Assembly (NCBI RefSeq): GCF_017833525.1
Contig: NZ_JAFICD010000001.1
Span: 310,001 to 374,000, forward strand
Direction of reading: 5' to 3'
Origin: Duganella sp. 1411
GTDB lineage: Bacteria; Pseudomonadota; Gammaproteobacteria; Burkholderiales; Burkholderiaceae_D
Length of the DNA: 64,000 nt
A model generated the notes under the pieces. The model saw only the letters and a program-made list of their open reading frames with translations, was not told the origin of the DNA and did no database searches. Of the stretch, positions 17,510-26,221 are shown piece by piece (the first letter of the stretch is position 1; each line of letters begins with the position of its first letter). The position numbers and the translations under genes are program-made.

Positions 17510-18804
17510 GCCGCCGCCGCGCCGGCCTTGAGCGCCACCGGGGCGCCGGCCACATCGTCGAGCAATTGCGCCAGCACGGCGCTGCGCGCGTGGCGCGAAT
17601 GGGCCGCCACCACGGCGGCCGGCGGCAGCGGCGCGGTGCCCGCGCGCACCTGCGCCAGGAAACGCGGCAATGCTTGCATGATGTCCTCCTGTGAGTCGAG
17701 CGCGGCGATGGTGTCGATGCCGGACGCGCGCAAGGTGGCGGCGGTGTCGCCGCCGGTGTCGGTCAGCGCCAGGATCGGACGGCCGGCGCGTAGATATTCA
17801 TACAGCTTGGCGGGGATCTGGTGGTTGCAGTTCGACGCCTGCAACACCAGCAGCGCGTCGACGGTGAGCATCTCGGCCAGCGCGGCGCGGTAGGGCTGGT
17901 GCGGCGCGATGGCCACCAGGTCCTCGATGCCGTGCGCGGCCAGCAAGCCCGCCAGGAAGGCGTCGTGACCGGTGGCGCGCAGCACCAGTTTGAAGTTGTC
18001 GGGCGCGATCAGGCCCTGGCGCCGCAGCGCGGCGAGGGCGGCGAACAGCGGCACCGGATCGCGTTCGGACGGGTAGATGACGCCGCTGTGCAGCAGCACC
18101 AGCGGCCGGCCGGCCGTCGGCGGCGCGGCGCTGGCGTGCTGTTGCGCGTCGAGGAAGTTTTCCTCGTCGTAGCCGTTTTCCACCAGCCGGAAGCGCTCGG
18201 CCGGCAGGTGCGGGAAGCGCCGCCGGTAGGTCTGGATCGCGCCCGGCGTGGTGCACACGGCCACCGTGCAGTGCTCGACCGTGCGCCGCTCTATCCACAG
18301 GTAGACCTTGCGCGTGAGCGGGTTCTCGGGATAGCCGACGTCGGTCATCGGATCGCGCAGGTCGGCCACCCACGGCAGGCCCGACAGGCGTTGCAGCACG
18401 TAGGCGATCAGGTGGGCGGTGGCGATCGGATAGGTCGACCACAGCACCTGCGGCCGGTGGCGGCGGATCAGCCGCAGCCCGGCCGGCACCGCACCCAGCA
18501 GCCACGACACCCAGCGGTCCGGCAGCGCCATCAGGCTCGAATAGCGCCCGCGCAGCGACAGGTGGCGCGCGGTGTCGAGCGCGAAGGCGCGGCACACTGG
18601 CACGTCGGCCGGGATTTCGCCCATCTGGTCGTCGCCGGGATTGCTGTAGGCGCGCGGATGGGCCGACAACAGCAGCGGCTGCCAACCCAATTCCGGCAGG
18701 TATTGCGAGAACTTCAGCGTGCGCTGGATGCCGCTGCTGCCGCGCATCGGCGGATAGTGGAAGGCGATCATCAGCACTTTTTTGGACGTTGCCGTCTCTA
18801 CCAT
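17506..18804 (-). CDS. Glycosyltransferase, GT-B fold (family 4-like)
   Basis: 432 residues starting MVETATSKKVLMIAFHYPP; the ATG overlaps the upstream hydrolase end by 7 bases. The open frame runs on upstream but only as a shadow of the hydrolase gene. GT-B features are the N-terminal PPMRGSSGIQRTLKFSQYLP glycine-rich loop, PWVADLRDPMTD, FRLVENGYDEENF, and the nucleotide-sugar-binding part KLYEYLRAGRPILALTDTGG near residue 345. It adds a sugar to the lipid-linked repeat unit at the cytoplasmic face. The sugar and linkage cannot be read. Confidence 0.85.
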   Translation of the reverse strand: MVETATSKKVLMIAFHYPPMRGSSGIQRTLKFSQYLPELGWQPLLLSAHPRAYSNPGDDQMGEIPADVPVCRAFALDTARHLSLRGRYSSLMALPDRWVSWLLGAVPAGLRLIRRHRPQVLWSTYPIATAHLIAYVLQRLSGLPWVADLRDPMTDVGYPENPLTRKVYLWIERRTVEHCTVAVCTTPGAIQTYRRRFPHLPAERFRLVENGYDEENFLDAQQHASAAPPTAGRPLVLLHSGVIYPSERDPVPLFAALAALRRQGLIAPDNFKLVLRATGHDAFLAGLLAAHGIEDLVAIAPHQPYRAALAEMLTVDALLVLQASNCNHQIPAKLYEYLRAGRPILALTDTGGDTAATLRASGIDTIAALDSQEDIMQALPRFLAQVRAGTAPLPPAAVVAAHSRHARSAVLAQLLDDVAGAPVALKAGAAAA

Positions 18805-19643
18805 GTGTGCACCCAGTTGGCAGTCCAGTCGGCGACCTGGTCGCGCCACGCGCGCCGCGAAAACGTATGGTCGGCCTCGTCGAGTTGGTGGCGCGTGGTG
18901 CCGGCCCGCGCCAGCAGCCCTTGCCAGGCGGGCGAGGCGTCGGCCAGGTCGGTGAATTCCTTGGCGGTCAGGTCGGCGCCGCTGAGGATCAGCAGCACCG
19001 GCCCCTGGAAGCGCGTCCAGCTCGCCAACATGCGCGCGGGCAGGTCGGCCGGCGGCGCGTCGGCATCGGGTTGCGTGCGGACGCGGCTGGCCGCCAGCAG
19101 TTCCCACAGCGAGCGCCAGGCGGCGCCGGCGTCGAAGCGCCCGCTCAACAGCTTGCGCCACAGCTCGCCCTGCAGCAGGCGGCCCTTGTAATAATGCTTG
19201 AGCGTGGCGCGCGCGGCACCCGCCTCGGTGCGCACCCACGGATTGAGCAAGACCAGGCCGCGCACGCGGGCGTCCTGTCCGGCGTAAAACAGCGCGGCCG
19301 AGGCGCCGTCGCACAGGCCCCACAGCACCACCTCGCGCAGGCCGGGCACGGCCGCCATGAAATGGTCGACGGCCGCGCGCAGGTCCGGCTCGACGTCGCT
19401 GAAATCGCGCTGCGCGCCGTCGCTGTCGCCCATGCCGCGGTAATCGAAGCGTTGCACGGGGATGCCGCGCTCGGCCAGCGTGCGCGCCAGCAGCGTGAAC
19501 TGGCGATGGCTGCCGGCGCGGTATTGCGGGCCGCCGACGACGATCAGCACACCGCGCGTGGCCGCTTTTTCCGGCAGGCTCAGCACGCCGTATAGTTGTT
19601 CCGTGCCGCAGCGGAAGGCCACGGCCTGTTCTTCATAGCGCAT
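18798..19643 (-). CDS. Exosortase A system-associated hydrolase 1
   Basis: A 281-residue alpha/beta-hydrolase of the type found next to the XrtA acyl-CoA ligase and ACP (TIGR03100-like). GGPQYRAGSHRQFTLLARTLAERG and FDYRGMGDSDG are the oxyanion and strand regions. The nucleophile-elbow position, normally G-x-S-x-G, reads GLCDG, placing Cys111 where serine is expected; the histidine may be in DEADHTFS near the C-terminus. A thioesterase or acyl-transfer role is plausible. It overlaps the glycosyltransferase by 7 bases and the hydrolase 2 gene by 11. Confidence 0.85.
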   Translation of the reverse strand: MRYEEQAVAFRCGTEQLYGVLSLPEKAATRGVLIVVGGPQYRAGSHRQFTLLARTLAERGIPVQRFDYRGMGDSDGAQRDFSDVEPDLRAAVDHFMAAVPGLREVVLWGLCDGASAALFYAGQDARVRGLVLLNPWVRTEAGAARATLKHYYKGRLLQGELWRKLLSGRFDAGAAWRSLWELLAASRVRTQPDADAPPADLPARMLASWTRFQGPVLLILSGADLTAKEFTDLADASPAWQGLLARAGTTRHQLDEADHTFSRRAWRDQVADWTANWVHTW

Positions 19644-20502
19644 CGGCGTCCTCCAGGGCGAAGCGCGGCGCCAGCGCGGCGGTCGCCTCCAGCAGCGATT
19701 CGCAGGTGGCGATTTCCTGGCTGCCCCAGAAGGCCGGACCGTCGAGCCGGGTCACGTCGACTTCGACGCCGCGCTCGCGCAGCGTTGCCAGCGCCTTGTC
19801 GGTGGCCGGCGAGGGCGCGCGGCCCGGCTGGCCGATGTCGAACCAGTGCAGCGCGCAGCCGGCGCGGCCCAGCGTCGCCAGCTTGAGCGTGTCGATGGCC
19901 GCCGCCAGCGCCGGTGCCAGCTCGTAGCCGGCCACTTCGAGCGCTTCGCCGGCCGCCAGCCGCGCGCGCAGGGCGCTGGTGGAATTGTCGGACGCGCCCG
20001 TCGCGCTCACGCTCATCATTGCGCCGGCCGTGCGCAGGCGCAGGAATTGCGTCAGGAAGGTGGCGCCGTCGAGCACCGGCTGCCACAGGATCAGCTGGCG
20101 CGGCGCGTCGGCCGGGTCGGCAGTGGCCGCATAGTCCAGCGCCAGCAGCGCGCCCAGGCGCAGCCCCAGTAGCGCGGGACGGTGGCCGCTGCGCGCTTCC
20201 AGCCAGGCGCTGGCGTGGCCGACGTCGTCGCGCCAGCCGTCCCAGCGGGCGTCGGCGAAATCGCCGCCGCTGTCGCCGCAACCGTGCAAGTCGATGCGCA
20301 GCGTGGCGATACCCCGGCGCGCCAGCGCCAACGCCAGCAGCGCGGCCATGCGGCGCGACTTGTTCATTTCCTCGGCGAAAGGCGGCACGTAGACCAGCGC
20401 GCCCCGGCAGGCGCCCACGGCCGGCTGGTACAGGCAATAGCGCTGCCCGCCGGCGCCGGCACCGGCCTGCAGGAAGAACGCTTCGGCCGCCGGCTGGTTC
20501 AT
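19633..20502 (-). CDS. Exosortase A system-associated hydrolase 2
   Basis: 289 residues. The ATG is on the 4-base overlap with the ACP stop; the longer frame upstream is antisense-like. It is an alpha/beta-hydrolase relative (TIGR03101-like): VYVPPFAEEMNKSRRM, LRIDLHGCGDSGGDF, then the elbow GLRLG with Arg115 at the nucleophile position. It therefore lacks a normal serine and may be non-catalytic or a partner of hydrolase 1. The pair is a usual companion of the XrtA ligase/ACP cassette. Membership of the family is secure; activity is not. Confidence 0.85.
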   Translation of the reverse strand: MNQPAAEAFFLQAGAGAGGQRYCLYQPAVGACRGALVYVPPFAEEMNKSRRMAALLALALARRGIATLRIDLHGCGDSGGDFADARWDGWRDDVGHASAWLEARSGHRPALLGLRLGALLALDYAATADPADAPRQLILWQPVLDGATFLTQFLRLRTAGAMMSVSATGASDNSTSALRARLAAGEALEVAGYELAPALAAAIDTLKLATLGRAGCALHWFDIGQPGRAPSPATDKALATLRERGVEVDVTRLDGPAFWGSQEIATCESLLEATAALAPRFALEDADAL

Positions 20503-20747
20503 GCGGCCATCTTGTCGCTGATGAAGTCGGCCAGGCTGCCGACGGTGGCGAAGGTGTGGGCGCTGATGTCGTCGTCCTCGATGGTGATGCCGTAATGCTC
20601 TTCCAGCGCCGTCAGCAGTTGCACCACCGCCATCGAATCGAGTTCGGGGATGCTGCCCAGCAGCGCCGATTCGCGCGTGAGCGCCTGCGCGGCGGGGCCC
20701 AGGCTCAATACCTCGCCGAGGATGGTTTTGACCGATTCCAATTGCAT
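20499..20747 (-). CDS. Acyl carrier protein, exosortase A-associated
   Basis: 82 residues with the phosphopantetheine attachment site ELDSMAVVQLL (Ser38) and the helix pattern LTALEEHYGITIEDDDIS of acyl carrier proteins. It lacks the usual fab gene neighbours and instead lies between hydrolase 2 and the GNAT/BioF2-like gene, which points to a dedicated carrier loaded by the divergently encoded acyl-CoA ligase. It would need a phosphopantetheinyl transferase encoded elsewhere. Confidence 0.9.
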   Translation of the reverse strand: MQLESVKTILGEVLSLGPAAQALTRESALLGSIPELDSMAVVQLLTALEEHYGITIEDDDISAHTFATVGSLADFISDKMAA

Positions 20748-20753
20748 ACGACA

Positions 20754-21839
20754 CTACTCCATAGTTTGTTCGATGGCGACGGCGGGGGCGGCCGGCGCCG
20801 GGTTGCGGTGCTCGGCGCGCCGCTGCCACGCGTGGTGCAGGCGGCGCAGTCCCGACCAGCGGTAACTGTTGACGTGGTACAGCGTGCGCACTTCGTCGCT
20901 CCAGCGGCGGTGCCACTCCATCACCTTGCCATAGAATTCAAGTCCCTTGAAACGACGTAGCGCAAACAAATGCTGACAAAGTTCCTCGAGCAGCAGGAAA
21001 GCCGGGCTGTATTGGCTGCCGAGCGATTCGTCGTAGGTGGTTTTGAGGATGATGACGCTGTCGCCGCCCTCGACGCACAGGTTGACGGCCACCAGGCGGT
21101 CGTCGAACCAGTAGCGGTAGACGGAGGCGTCGCCGCGCCTGGCCATGCCTTCGAGCATAGCGCGGTAGAAGCGGCCTTGCGCGTTGTCGAGGTGCACCGA
21201 GGTGCCTTCCTTCGACTTCCAGCCGGCGCTCTCGAGCCGGCCGAAATCGGCGACGGCGGCGGCCATGCCGTCGGCGTCGCGCGTGACTTCCATGCGCGTG
21301 GTCACGCCTTCCTTGAGCAACTTGGCGCGCTGTTTCTTCATGTTGGCGCGCAGGTTCTTGCCGCGCCCGTTCCAGTAGTCGGCGAACTCGCCCTGCAGCG
21401 CCACGCGCGCCGTGTCCAGATAGGGCAGCACGGTGATGCGCTCGCTGTCCGCCGGCTGGCGGGTGACGGCCGGATCGCACTGCGTCATGCCCAGCAGCAG
21501 GGCGCCGCCGGGCAGCGTGCGCAGCAGCGCGTCGAGCAGGCGCGGCAGGTCCTCTGGCGCCAGCGCGCCCGGCTTCTCCAGCCACAAGGTGACCGGCGCC
21601 TGCGACGGCTGGAAGGTTTCCCACACGCCGGGCCGGCGCGGACAGACGATGGTCATGACGGCAACACTGTCGTCTTGGCGCCACATCGCCAGCCACTCGT
21701 TGCCGTTGCCAAACTCGGTCAGCAATGGTTGCACGAACTCGGGCGACAGCAGCGGCGCGGCCGGGCCGGCGATGTTCAGGCCGGCCCAGGTGGCGGCGTG
21801 GTCGGCGAAGCGGGCGGCCGGCACCAGCGACCAGCTCAT
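20754..21839 (-). CDS. GNAT-fold acyltransferase, BioF2/FemAB-like
   Basis: 361 residues; the ATG is on the 4-base overlap with the aminotransferase stop. The central part (YWNGRGKNLRANMKKQRAKL, ADFGRLESAGWKSKEGTSV, VYRYWFDDRLVAVNLCVEGG) matches the BioF2-like acetyltransferase domain (Acetyltransf_6) found in cellulose and exopolysaccharide loci. Sitting 6 bases upstream of the acyl carrier protein gene, it is the natural candidate to move an acyl group from that carrier to an amine, for example the amino sugar made by the aminotransferase. Substrate is inference. Confidence 0.8.
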   Translation of the reverse strand: MSWSLVPAARFADHAATWAGLNIAGPAAPLLSPEFVQPLLTEFGNGNEWLAMWRQDDSVAVMTIVCPRRPGVWETFQPSQAPVTLWLEKPGALAPEDLPRLLDALLRTLPGGALLLGMTQCDPAVTRQPADSERITVLPYLDTARVALQGEFADYWNGRGKNLRANMKKQRAKLLKEGVTTRMEVTRDADGMAAAVADFGRLESAGWKSKEGTSVHLDNAQGRFYRAMLEGMARRGDASVYRYWFDDRLVAVNLCVEGGDSVIILKTTYDESLGSQYSPAFLLLEELCQHLFALRRFKGLEFYGKVMEWHRRWSDEVRTLYHVNSYRWSGLRRLHHAWQRRAEHRNPAPAAPAVAIEQTME

Positions 21840-23086
21840 GGCTGCGCTCCGGCCGTCAGCGCCGCGCGGATCTGGACGATCATCCATTCCAGCTCGTCGT
21901 CGCGCAACTCCTGGTGGCAGGGGAATTGCATCACGTGGCGCGACAGCTCGACGCTGGCGTCGCACACGGCGGCGGCGGCATCCGGCCACAGGAACTCGCC
22001 GAAACGCAGCACCGGCACGGCGGCCCGCTTGAGCGCGGCGAACACCTGCCGGGGCTGCTCCACCCACAGCGGGAACACCCACGGATAGACCTTGTCCGGC
22101 AGCGCGGGAAACAGCGGCCGGCAGCCGGGCAGGTCGGCCAGCGCCGTCTGCAGGCGCAGATAGTGGCGCCGCCGCAACGCGCCCATGCGCCGCCGCGACA
22201 CCAGCCGCAGCATCAGCCGCGAATACACCGACGAGCGCTTGTCGAGCCAGGCGGGATCGAAGCTGAAGCCGCCCTCGGACGAGCCCGGCGACAGCGGTTG
22301 CGCGCGCGCCGGATTGCGCGCCTTCATGCGTTGCCACAGTGCGTTCTTGAGCGCCATCGGCAGCGCCAGCAGGTGGCGCAGCGGCCCCAGGCGGTGGTAC
22401 TGGCAACCTTCCTCCAGCGCGTTGATGGCCACCTTGGCCTCGAAACCGGCGCCGGCCGAGCGCAGCCGCACGCCGTCGAGCGCGTGGCGCGCCGACACCA
22501 GGCAGCCGCCCTCATATATAGGCAGGAATTTCATGCTGCTGGCGATGGCGTAGTCGCCGAACGAGCCCAGCGGCTTGCCCTGGTATTCGCCGAGGAAGGA
22601 ATGGGCGCAATCCTCCAGCAGCCGCATGCCGTGGCGGTCGCAGAACGCGCGCAGCTTGTCGAGCGGCTGCGGAAAGCCGAAGTAATTAGTGGCCATCAAC
22701 ACCCGGGTGCGCGGCGTGACGCGCTGTTCCAGGTCGTCGAGGTCGATCTCGGTGTTGGCGCGGATGCGGTAGAACACCGGCCGCGCGCCCGACCAGATGA
22801 CCGGCTCGATCATCGACGCGCAGTGGTAGGCCGGCACCAGCACCTCGTCGCCGGCGCCGACGGCCATCTCGCGCAGCGCCAGCGCAATGGCGACGCGGCC
22901 GCTGGTGACCAGCCGCGCCGGTCCGGCGTCGACGATGGAACGCACCGGCGGATGCCCGAGGTGCAGGAAGGAGGCGGCGGACAGCACGGGCGAGAGCGGA
23001 ATCGGCGAGGCCGGCGGTGGCGCCGCTGCGGGCTGCGCGCCGCCAACGGCCGGCTGGAAACCGACATCCTGGTTGACATTCAACAT
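21836..23086 (-). CDS. DegT/DnrJ/EryC1-family PLP aminotransferase
   Basis: Start placed at 23086 because GGGGAG stands 9 bases upstream; an ATG 35 codons earlier lacks a site. 416 residues with EVLVPAYHCASMIEPV, RLLEDCAHSFLGEYQGK (Asp159 for PLP) and FGDYAIASSMKFLP, whose Lys186 fits the Schiff-base lysine. The family makes amino sugars from nucleotide-linked keto sugars; some members act on other ketones. It heads the minus-strand operon and shares a 247-base control region with the divergent acyl-CoA ligase operon. Confidence 0.87.
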   Translation of the reverse strand: MLNVNQDVGFQPAVGGAQPAAAPPPASPIPLSPVLSAASFLHLGHPPVRSIVDAGPARLVTSGRVAIALALREMAVGAGDEVLVPAYHCASMIEPVIWSGARPVFYRIRANTEIDLDDLEQRVTPRTRVLMATNYFGFPQPLDKLRAFCDRHGMRLLEDCAHSFLGEYQGKPLGSFGDYAIASSMKFLPIYEGGCLVSARHALDGVRLRSAGAGFEAKVAINALEEGCQYHRLGPLRHLLALPMALKNALWQRMKARNPARAQPLSPGSSEGGFSFDPAWLDKRSSVYSRLMLRLVSRRRMGALRRRHYLRLQTALADLPGCRPLFPALPDKVYPWVFPLWVEQPRQVFAALKRAAVPVLRFGEFLWPDAAAAVCDASVELSRHVMQFPCHQELRDDELEWMIVQIRAALTAGAQP

Positions 23087-23249
23087 GTTCAGACACTCCC
23101 CGGCCGGTAAGATTGGGAGCGACTCTGCGTTCGCCCCTCCGTTACCATTTAGACATTTTTCGAGTATAGCGCTCCTGCTTGGCCGATGCACTATTAATAA
23201 CGAACGCTGTCGAATAGTGTTGTTTTCGTTGTAATTGAATATTTAAATG

Positions 23250-23259
23250 CTAAGCTTAG
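23250..23259. promoter_or_regulatory. Palindrome in the divergent control region
   Basis: CTAAGCTTAG is a perfect 10-base palindrome in the AT-rich middle of the 23,087-23,333 divergent region (ATATTTAAATG lies just before it, TGATATCA shortly after). It may be an operator shared by the aminotransferase and ligase operons. No protein is known to bind it; a palindrome this short can arise by chance. Confidence 0.25.
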
Positions 23260-23288
23260 TGCCATTCTGATATCATCGTTCGACCTGT

Positions 23289-23306
23289 GGCCGGGTCCGG
23301 CCTTTT
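23289..23306 (+). promoter_or_regulatory. Leader hairpin with short T-run before the ligase gene
   Basis: GGCCG, loop GGTC, CGGCC, then TTTT. It lies 28 bases upstream of the acyl-CoA ligase start, inside its probable leader. The form is that of a weak intrinsic terminator or attenuator. The stem is short and the T-run has only four bases, so activity is uncertain. Confidence 0.3.
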
Positions 23307-23333
23307 CCGCACAAACACGCCTAAGAGGGTGAT

Positions 23334-24959
23334 ATGAGCTGTGCTACGAGCTATCTGGTACATGATTTTATTTTCTCCTCGGCGGCCCGTGCGCCGGACG
23401 CCGAAGCGCTGGTCGACGGCGCCCGGCGCCTCAGTTACGCGCAGCTGGCCGCGCTGACCCGGCGCACCTGCGCGGCGCTCAGGGCGCGCGGCGCGCGGCG
23501 CGGCGAACGCGTGGCCGTGTACATGGAAAAGAATATCGAGCATGTCGCCGCGCTGTTCGGCGCGGCCGCCGCCGGCATGGTGTTCGTGCCCGTCAACCCG
23601 TTGTTAAAACCCGAGCAGGTCGCCTACATCCTGCGCGACTGCGACGTCCGGGTGCTGGTCACCAGCGCCGACCGGCTGCGCCAGCTGGCCCCCAGCCTGG
23701 GCGGCTGCGACAGCCTGCACTCGGTGCTGGCGCTGGGCGCGGCGCGGGCCGCCACGGCGGTCGCCGACATCGGCCAGATCGCCGTGCTGGACTGGGAGGC
23801 CGCGCTGGCCGAGGCCGACAGCATCGAGGCCGAGGCCGTCTTGCCGGCGCGCCGCATCACCGATTCCGACGTCGCCGCCATCTTGTACACGTCCGGCAGC
23901 ACCGGCCAGCCCAAGGGCGTGGTGCTGTCGCACCGCAACCTGGTGGCCGGCGCCGCCAGCGTCGCCAGCTATCTGGGCAACAGCGCCGACGACCGCATCC
24001 TGGCGGTGCTGCCGCTCAGCTTCGACTACGGGCTGAGCCAGCTGACCACCGCCTTCCTCAGCGGCGCCTGCGCGGTGCTGATCAACCACCTGCTGCCGCG
24101 CGACGTGCTGACCGCCGTCGCCGCCGAGCGCATCACCGGCCTGGCCGGCGTGCCGCCGCTGTGGATACAACTGGCGGCGCTCGACTGGCCGGCCGATTGC
24201 ACCTTGCGCTACCTGACCAATTCCGGCGGCGCCATGCCGCGCGCCACGCTCGACCAGCTGCGCGCCAGGCTGCCGGCGGCCAAGCCTTACCTGATGTACG
24301 GCCTGACCGAGGCGTTCCGCTCGACCTTCCTGCCGCCGGCCGAGCTGGACCGGCGTCCCGATTCGATGGGCAAGGCCATCCCCAACGCCGAGGTGCTGGT
24401 GCTGCGGCCGGACGGCAGCGAATGCGCGCCCGGCGAACCGGGCGAGCTGGTGCACCGGGGCCCGTTGGTCTCGCTGGGCTACTGGAACGACGCCGCCCGC
24501 ACCGCCGAGCGCTTCAAGCCCTACCGCTCGCCGCTGACCGGGCTGATGCTGCCGGAGATGGCAGTGTGGTCGGGCGACACGGTGCGCCGCGACGAGGACG
24601 GCTTCCTGTATTTCATCAGCCGCGCCGACGAGATGATCAAGACCTCCGGCTACCGGGTCAGCCCGGGCGAGGTGGAGGCGGTGCTGTACGCGCAGGGCGA
24701 GGTGGCCGAGGCCGCCGCGCTGGGCGTGCCGCATCCGACCCTCGGCCAGGCCATCGTGGTGGTGGTGGCGGTGCGCGCCGGGCGCGCGCTCGACGAGGCG
24801 CGGCTGCTGGCCGCGCTCAAACCGCACCTGCCCAATTACATGCTGCCGCATAAGATCATCCTGGCCGACGCCAGCCTGCCGCGCAACGCCAACGGCAAGA
24901 TCGACCGCAAGCTGCTCAGCACACAATATCTTGCCAGCTTCACGGCAGCGGCGGCATGA
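23334..24959 (+). CDS. Acyl-CoA ligase (AMP-forming), exosortase A-associated
   Basis: 541 residues of the adenylate-forming family (TIGR03098-like). ILYTSGSTGQPKGVVLSH at 183-200 binds ATP, LMYGLTEAFRST is the aromatic-loop/T-E motif, SRADEMIKTSGYRVSPGEVE is the hinge, and Lys522 in NANGKIDRK is the adenylation lysine. It activates a carboxylic acid and would transfer it to CoA or to the acyl carrier protein encoded on the other strand at 20,499. First gene of the plus-strand operon; its last codons overlap the decarboxylase start by 4 bases. Confidence 0.9.
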   Translation: MSCATSYLVHDFIFSSAARAPDAEALVDGARRLSYAQLAALTRRTCAALRARGARRGERVAVYMEKNIEHVAALFGAAAAGMVFVPVNPLLKPEQVAYILRDCDVRVLVTSADRLRQLAPSLGGCDSLHSVLALGAARAATAVADIGQIAVLDWEAALAEADSIEAEAVLPARRITDSDVAAILYTSGSTGQPKGVVLSHRNLVAGAASVASYLGNSADDRILAVLPLSFDYGLSQLTTAFLSGACAVLINHLLPRDVLTAVAAERITGLAGVPPLWIQLAALDWPADCTLRYLTNSGGAMPRATLDQLRARLPAAKPYLMYGLTEAFRSTFLPPAELDRRPDSMGKAIPNAEVLVLRPDGSECAPGEPGELVHRGPLVSLGYWNDAARTAERFKPYRSPLTGLMLPEMAVWSGDTVRRDEDGFLYFISRADEMIKTSGYRVSPGEVEAVLYAQGEVAEAAALGVPHPTLGQAIVVVVAVRAGRALDEARLLAALKPHLPNYMLPHKIILADASLPRNANGKIDRKLLSTQYLASFTAAAA

Positions 24960-26221
24960 ACAGCGTCGCCGCGATCCACGCGCCGCTGACGCAATTTCCG
25001 GTGCTCGATGATTGCCTGCAGGTGGGCGGCGTGCCGCTGACGCGGCTGGCCGCGCAACTGGGCCGCACGCCGTTCTACGCCTACGACCGCCATGCCATCA
25101 CCCGCCGCGTGGCCGAGCTGCGCGCGGCGCTGCCTGCCGGCGTGCACCTGCATTACGCGATGAAAGCCAATCCGATGCCGGCCGTGGTGCAGCACCTCGC
25201 CGGCCTGGTCGACGGCATCGACGTCGCCTCCGGCGGCGAGTTGCGGGTGGCGCTCGACACTGGCGTGGCGCCGCTGGACGTCAGCTTCGCCGGTCCCGGC
25301 AAGAGCGACGCCGAATTGTCGTGCGCGGTGGCGGCCGGCGTGATCATCAACGTCGAATCGGAGGCTGAGCTCGATCGCATCGCCGCGCTCGGCCTGGCGC
25401 TGGGCGTCCGCCCGCAGGTGGCCTTGCGCGTCAATCCCGATTTCGAACTCAAGTCGTCGGGCATGCGCATGGGCGGCGGTTCGCGCCAGTTCGGCATCGA
25501 CGCAGAGCTGGTGCCGGCGTTGCTGGGCCGGCTGGCGACGATGCCGGTTGACTGGCACGGCCTGCATATCTTCAGCGGCTCGCAAAACCTGCGCGCGGCC
25601 GCACTGCAGGAGGCCCACCAGCAAACCCTGGCGCTGGCGATGCGGCTGGCCGCGCACGCGCCCGGCCCGATGCGCCTGCTGAACATCGGCGGCGGCTTCG
25701 GCATTCCGTATTTTCCCGGCGAGCAGCGGCTCGACATGGCGGCGGTCGGCGCCAACCTGGCGCAACTGCTGCCGGACGTGCGGCGCGCGCTGCCGCAGGC
25801 GCAAATCGTCATCGAGCTGGGCCGCTATCTGGTCGGCGAGGCCGGCGTCTACGTCAGCCGCGTGGTCGAGCGCAAGGTCTCGCGCGGGCAGGTGTTTCTG
25901 GTCACCGACGGCGGCCTGCACCACCACCTGTCGGCCTCGGGCAACTTCGGCCAGGTGATCCGCAAGAATTATCCGGTGGTGATCGGCAACCGCGTGCAGG
26001 GCGAAGCGCGCGAAACCGTGTCCGTGGTCGGCCCGTTGTGCACGCCGCTGGACTTGCTGGCCGACAAGATGGAACTGGCCGCCGCCGGCCCGGGCGACCT
26101 GGTGGCGGTGCTGCAATCGGGCGCTTATGGTTTGAGCGCCAGCCCGGGCGGCTTCCTCAGCCACCCTGCGGCGCTGGAAGTGCTGGTGGGACAACAACAA
26201 CGGGACGGGGCGGCATCATGA
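24956..26221 (+). CDS. PLP-dependent decarboxylase, exosortase A-associated (fold type III)
   Basis: 421 residues like diaminopimelate/ornithine decarboxylases (TIGR03099-like). Lys70 in HYAMKANPMP is the PLP lysine, HIFSGSQN the H-V-G-S-Q equivalent, LNIGGGFGIPY the phosphate-binding loop, and GPLCTPLDLLAD carries the active-site cysteine. The family decarboxylates a basic or dicarboxylic amino acid to an amine. Together with the ligase, ACP and asparagine-synthase homologue it suggests production of an amine or amide joined to an acyl group. The amino acid used is unknown. Confidence 0.9.
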   Translation: MNSVAAIHAPLTQFPVLDDCLQVGGVPLTRLAAQLGRTPFYAYDRHAITRRVAELRAALPAGVHLHYAMKANPMPAVVQHLAGLVDGIDVASGGELRVALDTGVAPLDVSFAGPGKSDAELSCAVAAGVIINVESEAELDRIAALGLALGVRPQVALRVNPDFELKSSGMRMGGGSRQFGIDAELVPALLGRLATMPVDWHGLHIFSGSQNLRAAALQEAHQQTLALAMRLAAHAPGPMRLLNIGGGFGIPYFPGEQRLDMAAVGANLAQLLPDVRRALPQAQIVIELGRYLVGEAGVYVSRVVERKVSRGQVFLVTDGGLHHHLSASGNFGQVIRKNYPVVIGNRVQGEARETVSVVGPLCTPLDLLADKMELAAAGPGDLVAVLQSGAYGLSASPGGFLSHPAALEVLVGQQQRDGAAS

